From assembly GCA_021613375.1 (NCBI GenBank), contig CM038717.1:41729622-41793621 (forward strand): DNA of 64,000 nucleotides, read 5' to 3'. This stretch comes from Megaleporinus macrocephalus. Its lineage: Eukaryota; Chordata; Actinopteri; Characiformes; Anostomidae. Both the position numbers and the translations under genes were made by a program. Shown here one piece after another: positions 50,301-63,000 of this stretch (positions are counted from its first letter, which is position 1; every line of letters begins with the position of its first letter). Under the pieces are notes generated by a model. It searched no databases. It was not told the DNA's origin and was given only the letters and a program-made list of their open reading frames with translations.

Positions 50301-52918
50301 TCATTTAAAAGTTCGATGGAGCGGCTACATTCACTCAGGTCCAATTCCCCGCCTGCTTCCTCCCAGGCCTCGCCTTCGCTCACGCGGTTGTCCACCTCCA
50401 GACCAGCAGGGGGCGGTGCAGAAATCTCCTCAGACTGCTGAGACTCCTTGTCGGGGCTGGGCTCGATCTCCTTGGCCCTGGCCTTCAGCGCTTCAACACA
50501 AGAGTCGTCCTTCGTCGTCTCCTTTTCTATTTCCTTCTCTTTCAGGACCTCCTGCTTGACGGGGCGTGGCAGGGTCTCACCGCGGCCCTTCTTCACCACA
50601 TGCAGGAAGGCTGCTTTGCCCAGCTGCAGCCGTTGCCGCGCCGACAGCGTCTCCATCTTCTTCTTCTGCTTCTCAATAGCTCGTCGCTTCTCCTCCAGCT
50701 GCATGCGCAGGTGGATGAGCTCCGAGGCCACGCCCCCTCTCGTGCCAGGGCTGGAGCTGATCTTGTCGCCTGCCGGAGGTGGTGGGAAGAGGGCGCTCTC
50801 TGAGCCGTCCGGAGTGGTGGTCTGTGAGCTGCAGCCGCTGTAAAAGCCATCAGGTGTCACGGCGCGGTGCAGCCGGCGCTCGGCGAAGCTGGTCATCCGG
50901 CTGGACGCGCTGCTGACCTGCGAGAGCGTGCTCCGACACGGACTGGAATGTCTGTAACGATAACAACAGTGCATTAATGATCTGCAGTGAAACTACAAAA
51001 CAACAACCTTTCTGAACCAGAAACAGGACGCTGTGCTGTTCAACAGGCTACTCTCGCTGTCTGATCTAGTACAGTGGTCCACAGTTTTATATCTGATGAG
51101 CGGGCATGGCAGCTTCTAACTATCTGTTTCTTTAAGCTCATCAACTGCCCATCCTGTGTGGTCTGATACTGAACAACTGCCCATCCTGTGTGGTCTGATA
51201 CTAAACAACTGCCCATCCTGTGCGGTCTGATACTGAACAACTGCCCATCCTGTGTGGTCTGATACTGAACAACTGCCCATCCTGTGCGGTCTGATACTAA
51301 ACAACTGCCCATCCTGTGTGGTCTGATACTGAACAACTGCCCATCCTGTGTGGTCTGATACTGAACAACTGCCCATCCTGTGTGGTCTGATACTGAACAA
51401 CTGCCCATCCTGTGTGGTCTGATACTAAACAACTGCCCATCCTGTGCGGTCTGATACTGAACAACTGCCCATCCTGTGTGGTCTGATACTGAACAACTGC
51501 CCATCCTGTGCGGTCTGATACTAAACAACTGCCCATCCTGTGTGGTCTGATACTGAACAACTGCCCATCCTGTGTGGTCTGATATTGAACAACTGCCCAT
51601 CCTGTGTGGTCTGATACTGAACAACTGCCCATCCTGTGTGGTCTGATATTGAACAACTGCTATCCTGAGTGGTCTGTTACAGAACAACTGCCTATCCTGT
51701 GTGGTCTGATACCGAACAACTGCCCATCCTGTGTGATCTGATGCTGATCAACTGCCCATCCTGTGTGGTCTGATACTGAACAACCGCCTATTCTGTGTGG
51801 TCTGATGTGGAACAACTGCCCATCCTGTGTGGTCTGATGTGGAACAACTGCCCATCCTGTGTGGTCTGATACTGAACAACTGCCCATCCTGTGCGGTCTG
51901 ATACTGAACAACTGCCTATGCTGTGTGGTCTGATACTGAACAACTGCCCATCCTGTGCGGTCTGATGCATTCTTAACCAGTTCACTATCACTATATCTTT
52001 CACTATCTGCTCTCATCAGTATGACACTATTAGTGAACTGCTGCCCCCTTGAGGCTAGGTCCTAAATTGGCTTTAGACTGGACGACACTATGAAAATGTA
52101 AACAAAACAGTTTTTTATTGGCAACGTTATCAGACACTGAGATCGGAGGGGCCTACCGTGTATGTCCCGCGCCGGTGGACGCGCTGCTGGCCTGCGAGAG
52201 CGTGCTGGGACACGGGCTGGAGCGGCCGCTGGCTCCCTCTTTATCCTCGCGCTCCCGCCCTCGCACTTCCTCCCGCAGCTTAGCCGACTCCTCCTCCTCC
52301 TGTCCGTGGCCCAGGACCTTCTTGACGTGAGCCTGGGTGATGTCCCGCACTTCCAGGTCATCCTCCTCAGCCTCTTCATCGTCCTCTTCCTCAAACTCTG
52401 AGTCTGAAGCTCCGCCCACCCAGACGCCGACGGGGCTGCTCCTCACACACTCGGGTTTGGCGTGCAGGAAGAAGCCGGCGGTCTGCGGCGAGTCGTCCGG
52501 CTGCACAGTGCTGACGGTCGTGAAGGTTTGGTTGATCGCTGTGTGCTCTGTGGGCGTGTGGACGGCCCTCCGCCTCTGGATCCGCCCCTCTCCGCTCTCG
52601 TCCCGCTTACTGACCGCCACGGATTTCTCTTTGTTCGGCCTCAGGACGGCCGGCTGCAGCGGCTCCAGGAAGAAGCTCTCGGAGCTGGGCTCTCGGAAGG
52701 TGGCTACGCCCCCAGAGCTTAGAACAGCCACAAGCTCCTCCTCCTGGTCCTCAACGTCGGGGCTGTAGGGGGTGTGGGGAAGAGGCTGGCTGCTGATGTG
52801 GTGGCGGGGGGTGACGGAGACAACGTTAGAGGCTAAACTGTCCTTGCTGATGGAGCGGGCCAAGCTGATGTTGTCACCACAAAGGCGTTCCCACTCCATC
52901 TCCATCTGAGAAAGCGGT

Positions 52919-52965
<47 letters not shown>

Positions 52966-55900
52966 GGAGAGAGGGAGAGAGGGAGAGAGGGAGAGAGGGA
53001 GAGAGGGAGAGAGAGAGGAAGAGAGGGAGAGAGGAAGAGAGGGAGAGAGGGGGGTGATGATAAGCTGCAGAATCCATTCATCCATCTATTTCATTACCAG
53101 TCCATTACCAGTCTAATCACCTCATTACCAGTCCATTACCAGTCCAATCACCTCATTACCAGTCCATTACCAGTCTAATCACCCCATTACCAGTCCATTA
53201 CCAGTCTAATCACCTCATTACCAGTCCATTACCAGTCCAATCACCTCATTACCAGTCCATTACCAGTCTAATTACCACATTACCAGTCCAATCACCTCAT
53301 TACCAGTCCATTACCAGTCCAATCACCTCATTACCAGTCCATTACCAGTCTAATCACCTCATTGCCAGTCCATTACCAGTCTAATCACCTCATTACCAGT
53401 CCATTACCAGTCCAATCACCTCATTACCAGTCCATCACCAGTCTAATCACCTCATTACCAGTCCATTACCAGTCCAATCACCCCATTACCAGTCCATTAC
53501 CAGTCCAATCACCTCATTACCAGTCCATTACCAGTCCAATCACCTCATTACCAGTCCATTACCAGACTAATCACCCCATTACCAGTCCATTACCAGTCTA
53601 ATTACCTCATTACCAGTCCATTACCAGTCCAATCACCTCATTGCCAGTCCATTACCAGTCCAATCACCTCATTACCAGTCCATTACCAGTCTAATTACCA
53701 CATTACCAGTCCATTACCAGTCTAATCACCTCATTACCAGTCCATTACCAGTCCAATCACCTCATTACCAGTCCATTACCAGTCCAATCACCTCATTACC
53801 AGTCCATTACCAGTCTAATTACCACATTACCAGTCCATTACCAGTCTAATCACCCCATTACCAGTCCATTACCAGTCTAATCACCTCATTACCAGTCTAA
53901 TCACCTCATTACCAGTCCATTACCAGTATAATCACCTCATTACCAGTCTAATCACCTCATTACCAGTCTAATCACCTCATTACCAGTCCATTACCAGTCC
54001 AATCACCTCATTACCAGTCCATTACCAGTCTAATCACCTCATTACCAGTCCATCACCAGTCCAATCACCTCATTACCAGTCCATTACCAGTCTAATCACC
54101 TCATTACCAGTCTAATCACCTCATTACCAGTCTAATCACCTCATTACCAGTCCATCACCAGTCTAATCACCTCATTACCAGTATAATCACCTCATTACCA
54201 GTCCATCACCAGTCTAATCACCTCATTACCAGTCTAATCACCTCATCACCAGTCTAATCACCTCATTACCAGTCCATCACCAGTCTAATCACCACATTAC
54301 CAGTCTAATCACCTCATTACCAGTCCATTACCAGTCTAATCTCCTCATTACCAGTCCATTACCAGTCCAATCACCTCATTACCAGTCCATCACCAGTCTA
54401 ATCACCTCATTACCAGTCCATTACCAGTCCAATCACCCCATTACCAGTCCATTACCAGTCTAATCACCTCATTACCAGTCCATTACCAGTCTAATTACCT
54501 CATTACCAGTCCATTACCAGACCAATCACCTCATAACCAGTCCATTACCAGTTAAAATAGGTGTTGAAGAAGAAAAACACTAAATTGTAGGCAGTGGGTC
54601 TGGAAGGCCGAGGCTGAGAAACACTGCACTGTATGAAGTATTAGTACTAATTACACCTACAGGAATTTAATAATCACATTCTAAACCATAACCACTAGCA
54701 CTAGCAGTAGCACTAGCAGTTCTGACTTCCTTATACTTCCTTTCACTATTTGGTTGAACAGTTGTCATGTTTCCTTCTTCTGACTTATATAAAAAATAAA
54801 CAAAAAAACTAAAATACAGAAGCCAAATTGTGGATACATCTTGGACCGGTAGGCTGTAAAGCTCACAGTGTGGCCAATGAGTGAAAGTGTGAGGCAGGAG
54901 AGTTTGCAAACTCAATATCAAGCAACGTCAGTACAGCTGTCTGTGTTTGGAAGGTAAATGTCATGTTTATGACAAACTATGACTGCTCACCTCTGTCTTC
55001 TCTCCATCCAGGCCAGTCGTGATCCAGGACTGTGCCCATCCATGCGTGAGAGAGAGCTGGACCTGTTCCGGAACTCTACACAGACACACAAATGATTGAT
55101 CAGACCGGAAATGTTTACGTTTCTATGCTTGGAATGATTTTTTTCTTGAAATCAGGGCCAACGTTTTAATTCTGATATGAAGGACGTACAGAAGAGTGAG
55201 GTCATCATGTCACGCCAATCTTTAAAACCAAAGCAGCTCACAATTTGTAGCGCTACAGAAAAACAGAACGTCTCCCAAACACGTTCTGACAGCCAATCAT
55301 CGCTCGTGTTGATCCCAGCATTAATCCAGCCACGCTCTGCCGGTTCTGCCAGTCGTGTTCTGATTGGCTATAATGGGCTATGACTGGCTGGTCTTACGAG
55401 AGTGGGCAGTCCCGTCCTATACTGCTGTAAACCAAGTGGCTGTTTATGTTGTGCCTTCTTCTATACATCATGTAAAACAGGAGGCCTGTGATTGGTTGTT
55501 TGCATGTCTGTTGAATTTCCTTCTCCTGCAGTAGTGGGCGGTCCCTGGCACGTATAGGATAGAGATCGACCGATACGGGTTTGTCTATAACTGATGCTGA
55601 TGTTTAGAGGACAGTGTCCGCCGAAGGTTTCTAGAAGTTTTCTAGAAGTTTTCTGTTTATGTGCTGCTAACATAAACAGATTAACATAATTAAACACTGA
55701 GTTAACGAGATAAACTAAATATTTTAATCTGCCCCCCCAAAAATACAGTGTGATCATATCACTGCTGAAAGAGTGTAACATACATCTCTACATACCCAAA
55801 ACTAACCAGTTATTAAGAAGCACTGAGAGATACTTTCACACAGACCACACGTTCACTGCAGTTACAGAGAGAGACTCACTTCACACTCGGGTTTTTATCA

Positions 55901-56900
55901 CACTGTAGTAAAACTGCAGTTCTTAAAGGAGAATGAGGCGCTCAGAGAGAGAGAGAGAGAGCAAAAGAGAGAGAGAGAGAACGAGAGCAAAAGAGAGAGA
56001 GAGCGAGAGAGAGAGAGAGAGAGAGAGCAAAAGAGAGAGAGAGCGAGAGAGAGAGATAGAGAGAGCGAGAGAGAGATAGAGAGCAAAAGAGAGAGACAGC
56101 GAGAGATAGAGAGCAAGAGCGATAGAGAACGAGAGCAAAAGAGAGAGAGAGCGAGAGAGAGATAGAGAGCGAGAGCAAAAGAGAGAGAGAGCGAGAGAGA
56201 TAGAGAGCGAGAGAGATAGAGAGAGAGAAAGCGGGAGATAGAGAGCAAGAGCAAAAGAGCGAGAGAGAGAGCAAAAGGGAGAGAGAGAGAGAGAGAGCGA
56301 GAGCAAAAGAGAGAGATAGAGAGCGAGAGCAAAAGAGAGAGAGAGATAGAGAGAGCAAAAGAGAGAGAGAGATGGAGAGCGAGAGCAAAAGAGAGAGAGA
56401 GAGAGAGTAAAAGGGAGAGAGAGAGATAGAGAGCGAGAGCAAAAGAGAGAGAGAGAGAGAGCAAAAGAGAGAGAGAGAGAGCAAAAGGGAGAGAGAGAGA
56501 GAGATAGAGAGCGAGAGCAAAAGAGAGAGATAGAGAGCGAGAGCAAAAGAGAGAGATAGAGAGCGAGAGCAAAAGAGAGAGAGAGAGAGCAAAAGAGAGA
56601 GAGAGAGCAAGAGAGAGAGATAGAGAGCGAGAGCAAAAGAGAGAGAGAGAGACAGAGAGAGCTAAAGAGAGAGAGAGATAGAGAGCGAGAGAGATAGAGA
56701 GCATGAGAGCGAGAGAGAGATAGAGAGCAAGAGATAGAGAGCGAGAGAGATAGAGAGAGATAGAGAGATACAGAGCGAGAGCAAAAGAGAGAGAGAGAGA
56801 GAGAGAGATAGAGAGCGAGAGCAAAAGAGAGAGATAAAGAGAGAGAGAGAGAGATAGAGAGATAGAGAGAGAGAGCGAGAGAGAGAGATAGAGAGAGAGA

Positions 56901-56933
<33 letters not shown>

Positions 56934-56958
56934 CAAAAGAGAGAGATAAAGAGAGAGA

Positions 56959-57004
<46 letters not shown>

Positions 57005-60000
57005 GCGAGAGCAAAAGAGAGAGATAAAGAGAGAGAGAGAGAGATAGAGAGATAGAGAGAGAGATAAAGAGAGAGAGATAAAGAGAGCGAGAGACAAAAG
57101 CAGCGTGCGTCACTGTTCGCTGTAAATTATTAATTTTCACTTGTTTGACTGAACAGTTTGACCAAAGGTTTCAGCCTGGGGTCCTGCACGTTCCACCACA
57201 CCAATAACACAGGGCTGCCCGCGGACGTGCCTGACTTTAAACCGGCACTGCCAAACACAGCAGATATCGGCCGATTTATAAAAAATGGCAAATATCAGCC
57301 TGATATATCGGCCGATCTCTAGTACAGGATCCAAACCCTTAATCAAAGCCAGAGTGGCAGATGTCAGTTACCTGCAGTCTCCTCCCCCTGAGTGGGCTTC
57401 TGCTGTCTTTGTCTCAATGGGAGCAGCGGGTGGGAGGGGCTGTGGGAGGGGCTTACTTTGGTGCTGCAAGAACAAAGATGATTATTTTAACAAACACGGC
57501 AACATCTTCATTTATCAAGGTCATATACACACAAGCACACGTTTAACAGCTTCAAACCACAGACGGAATCCACGACGCTGCTGTAAACATAAAGAAAGTG
57601 CAGAAGATTAATAAAACAAGCAGCCACGCAGCAGTAGTGCTGCACTAGTCCAGACACACCACCCAACCTTTCCTCACACAGAGAATTTACTATTTTAACT
57701 ACTGATCTTCTAAAAGAAAGACATTCAGCAGCTCCTCCAGTGTGGAGTCTACGGTCAAACTACACAAAGTCATCGTATCTTTGTTTTTACATTCAGCATA
57801 TATACTGTATATTCCAGTTTGAGGTCCTCTAGTTCTTCATCAGTGGACACAGGACGCCGCCCACAGGACACTGCTGTCCAGACAGTTTTGGTTGGTGGAC
57901 AATTCTCAGTCCAGCAGTGACACTGAGGTGTGTAAACACACCACCACCACCACATCAGTGTCACTGCAGTGCTGAGAAAGACCCACCTCTCTAATATTAT
58001 CTGCTCTGTGGTGGTCCTGTGGGGGTCCTGATCATTAAAGAACAGAGTAATAAAGTATACAGAGAATCAGATGAACTACAGTTTGTAAGTGGAGCTCCTG
58101 TATGGTCAGTGGAGCTGATACAGTGGACAGTGAGTGGAGGTCCTGTATGGTCAGTGGAGCTGATACAGTGGACAGTGAGTGGAGGTCCTGTATGGTCAGT
58201 GGAGCTGATACAGTGGTCAGTGAGTAAGTGTCCTGTATGGTCAGTGGAGCTGATGCAGTGGACAGTGAGTGGAGGTCCTGTATGGTCAGTGGAGCTGATA
58301 CAGTGGACAGTGAGTGGAGCTCCTGTATGGTCAGTGGAGCTGATACAGTGGACAGTGAGTGGAGGTCCTGTATGGTCAGTGGAGCTGATACAGTGGACAG
58401 TGAGTGGAGGTCCTGTATGGTCAGTGGAGCTGATACAGTGGTCAGTGAGTGGAGGTCCTGTATGGTCAGTGGAGCTGATACAGTGGACAGTGAGTGGAGG
58501 TCCTGTATGGTCAGTGGAGCTGATACAGTGGACAGTGAGTGGAGGTCCTGTATGGTCAGTGGAGCTGATACAGTGGTCAGTGAGTGGAGGTCCTGTATGG
58601 TCAGTGGAGCTGATACAGTGGACAGTGAGTGGAGGTCCTGTATGGTCAGTGGAGCTGATACAGTGGACAGTGAGTGGAGGTCCTGTATGGTCAGTGGAGC
58701 TGATACAGTGGACAGTGAGTGGAGGTCCTGTATGGTCAGTGGAGCTGATACAGTGGACAGTGAGTGGAGGTCCTGTATGGTCAGTGGAGCTGATACAGTG
58801 GACAGTGAGTGGAGCTCCTGTATGGTCAGTGGAGCTGATACAGTGGACAGTGAGTGGAGGTCCTGTATGGTCAGTGGAGCTGATACAGTGGACAGTGAGT
58901 GGAGGTCCTGTATGGTCAGTGGAGCTGATACAGTGGACAGTGAGTGGAGGTCCTGTATGGTCAGTGGAGCTGATACAGTGGTCAGTGAGTAAGTGTCCTG
59001 TATGGTCAGTGGAGCTGATGCAGTGGACGGTGAGTGGAGGTCCAGTATGGTCAGTGGAGCTGATACAGTGGACAGTGAGTGGAGGTCCTGTATGGTCAGT
59101 GGAGCTGATACAGTGGACAGTGAGTGGAGCTCCTGTATGGTCAGTGGAGCTGATACAGTGGACAGTGAGTGGAGGTCCTGTATGGTCAGTGGAGCTGATA
59201 CAGTGGTCAGTGAGTGGAGGTCCTGTATGGTCAGTGGAGCTGATACAGTGGACAGTGAGTGGAGGTCCTGTATGGTCAGTGGAGCTGATACAGTGGACAG
59301 TGAGTGGAGGTCCTGTATGGTCAGTGGAGCTGATACAGTGGTCAGTGAGTGGAGGTCCTGTATGGTCAGTGGAGCTGATACAGTGGACAGTGAGTGGAGG
59401 TCCTGTATGGTCAGTGGAGCTGATACAGTGGACAGTGAGTGGAGGTCCTGTATGGTCAGTGGAGCTGATACAGTGGACAGTGAGTGGAGGTCCTGTATGG
59501 TCAGTGGAGCTAATACAGTGGACAGTGAGTGGAGGTCCTGTATGGTCAGTGGAGCTGATACAGTGGACAGTGAGTGGAGGTCCTGTATGGTCAGTGGAGC
59601 TGATACAGTGGACAGTGAGTGGAGGTCCTGTATGGTCAGTGGAGCTGATACAGTGGACAGTGAGTGGAGGTCCTGTATGGTCAGTGGAGCTGATACAGTG
59701 GACAGTGAGTGGAGGTCCTGTATGGTCAGTGGAGCTGATACAGTGGACAGTGAGTGGAGGTCCTGTATGGTCAGTGGAGCTGATACAGTGGTCAGTGAGT
59801 AAGTGTCCTGTATGGTCAGTGGAGCTGATGCAGTGGACAGTGAGTGGAGGTCCTGTATGGTCAGTGGAGCTGATACAGTGGACAGTGAGTGGAGGTCCTG
59901 TATGGTCAGTGGAGCTGATACAGTGGACAGTGAGTGGAGCTCCTGTATGGTCAGTGGAGCTGATACAGTGGACAGTGAGTGGAGGTCCTGTATGGTCAGT

Positions 60001-63000
60001 GGAGCTGATACAGTGGACAGTGAGTGGAGGTCCTGTATGGTCAGTGGAGCTGATACAGTGGTCAGTGAGTGGAGGTCCTGTATGGTCAGTGGAGCTGATA
60101 CAGTGGACAGTGAGTGGAGGTCCTGTATGGTCAGTGGAGCTGATACAGTGGACAGTGAGTGGAGGTCCTGTATGGTCAGTGGAGCTGATACAGTGGTCAG
60201 TGAGTGGAGGTCCTGTATGGTCAGTGGAGCTGATACAGTGGACAGTGAGTGGAGGTCCTGTATGGTTAGTGGAGCTGATACAGTGGACAGTGAGTGGAGG
60301 TCCTGTATGGTCAGTGGAGCTGATACAGTGGTCAGTGAGTGGAGGTCCTGTATGGTCAGTGGAGCTGATACAGTGGACAGTGAGTGGAGGTCCTGTATGG
60401 TCAGTGGAGCTGATACAGTGGACAGTGAGTGGAGGTCCTGTATGGTCAGTGGAGCTGATACAGTGGACAGTGAGTGGAGGTCCTGTATGGTCAGTGGAGC
60501 TAATACAGTGGACAGTGAGTGGAGGTCCTGTATGGTCAGTGGAGCTGATACAGTGGACAGTGAGTGGAGGTCCTGTATGGTCAGTGGAGCTGATACAGTG
60601 GACAGTGAGTGGAGGTCCTGTATGGTCAGTGGAGCTGATACAGTGGACAGTGAGTGGAGGTCCTGTATGGTCAGTGGAGCTGATACAGTGGACAGTGAGT
60701 GGAGGTCCTGTATGGTCAGTGGAGCTGATACAGTGGACAGTGAGTGGAGGTCCTGTATGGTCAGTGGAGCTGATACAGTGGTCAGTGAGTGGAGGTCCTG
60801 TATGGTCAGTGGAGCTGATACAGTGGACAGTGAGTGGAGGTCCTGTATGGTCAGTGGAGCTGATACAGTGGACAGTGAGTGGAGGTCCTGTATGGTCAGT
60901 GGAGCTGATACAGTGGTCAGTGAGTGGAGGTCCTGTATGGTCAGTGGAGCTGATACAGTGGACAGTGAGTGGAGGTCCTGTATGGTCAGTGGAGCTGATA
61001 CAGTGGACAGTGAGTGGAGGTCCTGTATGGTCAGTGAGCTGATACAGTGGTCAGTGAGTGGAGGTCCTGTATGGTCAGTGGAGCTGATACAGTGGTCAGT
61101 GAGTGGAGGTCCTGTATGGTCAGTGGAGCTGATACAGTGGTCAGTGAGTGGAGGTCCTGTATGGTCAGTGGAGCTGATACAGTGGTCAGTGAGTGGAGCT
61201 CCTGTATGGTCAGTGGAGCTGATACAGTGGTCAGTGAGTGGAGCTCCTGTATGGTCAGTGGAGCTGATACAGTGGTCAGTGAGTGGAGATATGATACAGT
61301 AAACAACACACATCTATAACTACAGTCACCCGACACTCACAAGACAACAGACAGACTTACACAGACGCAGACGCAGACGCAGACTCCTCTGGGTGCAGGT
61401 AATACCTGATACAGGTGTCATGGGCCGAGCCTGATACCATGGAGTCGACGGATGGGGAGGTGCTCAGGAAGCTGCGCTTTGTGGCGTTCGAGATGGGCAC
61501 GAGGGGGCGGGAACTCTTCGCCTGCACCGAGGCTCTCGCTGCACGATTAGACAAAAGAAACGTCGTCAAGGAGACGAGTTCAGAGGTAGTAAAAGAGAAG
61601 AGAGGCCGTAAGTCACAGTGACTTCCTGTATTTATTAAACAGCAACTAAATAAAATATTATAAAATACACTAATAATCAATATTTTTATTATTATTAGTT
61701 ATTATTAATTTTGAATTACAACACTCAATCCAATTACACTTAATAGCAACGCCCCTATAAATATCAAATTAATCATTATGAATAATTATTAAGTTACTTA
61801 CTTTGTGAAATTCAAATAATCAAAGCACTACATTGAATTTCATAAATGTGTTAATGCAACATAATGTAATACATTATACAGTTAAACTTCATAATAAGAG
61901 TCCAACAAATTATTACAAAATAATTTACTTAATAGTAATTATGTAAACAATCAGGGTAAAACTACACATGTCAAAAATAACTACGTAATTTATCTTAATA
62001 TTAGCTTAATATTTATAGGAATGTAATCCAGGGGTATCAAATAACAAACTCTAATTAATAATAAAGTTTCTACAGTTTTAAAATAACTATTTATAAAAAG
62101 CACAAATCATTTAAATGCCATTATTTCTGCAAATTTTTATTTGTTATTATTCTTCCACCCAACAACTGTTACTGTTACAATACCAATCGAGGGCGGGGCT
62201 ATATGCCACGGCTGGGCTACATGTAGTTATTAGCGCCAGCAAGTCATGAAACATGGTCAAAACTGGTTTATTACCATAACGAGCTCATATGAAACAGCAT
62301 AATATTTTTAACTAAGTTAACAGTAAATAAACAAAGTAAATCCAACAAATATCACCAAAACTGCAATCATTAAACATAGACCCTTAATTTAAAACTAAAA
62401 AAGATAATTAAATAAATGCAGTAACTGCAGTCATTAAACTCAGACTCTGTTATTTTAAACTAAATCTGTAATCATTAAATGTAGAATATTGAATTGCTGC
62501 TGCTGTTCTGTTGGTACCGGTCAGATCTGGTCTGTAAGGTGTTCTGGGTTGTTTGTTTTGTGCTAGCTCTGCAGTGTGCAGTGTCGTATCAGATTAGTAG
62601 TTAAATGCTTTGGTTCCAACGAGACACTAATATTACACATTTTAAAAACGTCCTGGATGAGGAGTCTGAGTCACATACGGCAACAAACTGCCAGGCGGAC
62701 GATGTTTTCTATCAGCGCATGTAGGTGAAAGTTGTAAACTGTTCTCGTGAGGCCGCTGCTTCAGTCAGTCTGTGGAAAATGAAAGGGTATGTATTTCCAC
62801 CTAGTGGTTCAGATATGAATTGCAGGGAGCTGGCCGGAGGGGTTCTTCTCTTCCTGGATGAAACACTAGCTGGAAATACAGAAATTAGGCTCATTTGTTT
62901 AACGGGATCGGCTAAATTGGAGAAATATTGGCTGATCACTGATCACATATTTTGATTAAAAATTGGCTGATACATAGCCGATCGATCTTTCCATCTCTAG

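Noticed and set aside
51040..52016. Minus-strand ORFs of about 120-215 codons
   Set aside because: 32-bp minisatellite; three units make the 32-residue period.
55898..57140. Minus-strand ORFs of about 400 codons, leucine/serine only
   Set aside because: Translation of a GA/CT microsatellite, not a protein.
58019..61313. ORFs of about 1,007 (plus) and 1,092 (minus) codons with 15-residue repeats
   Set aside because: They arise from a 45-bp tandem array whose unit is a multiple of 3 and lacks stops. They lie in a camsap1 intron and have no start or codon context of a gene.
61415..61621. Plus-strand ORF opposite the second camsap1 exon
   Set aside because: Antisense shadow of a conserved coding exon.
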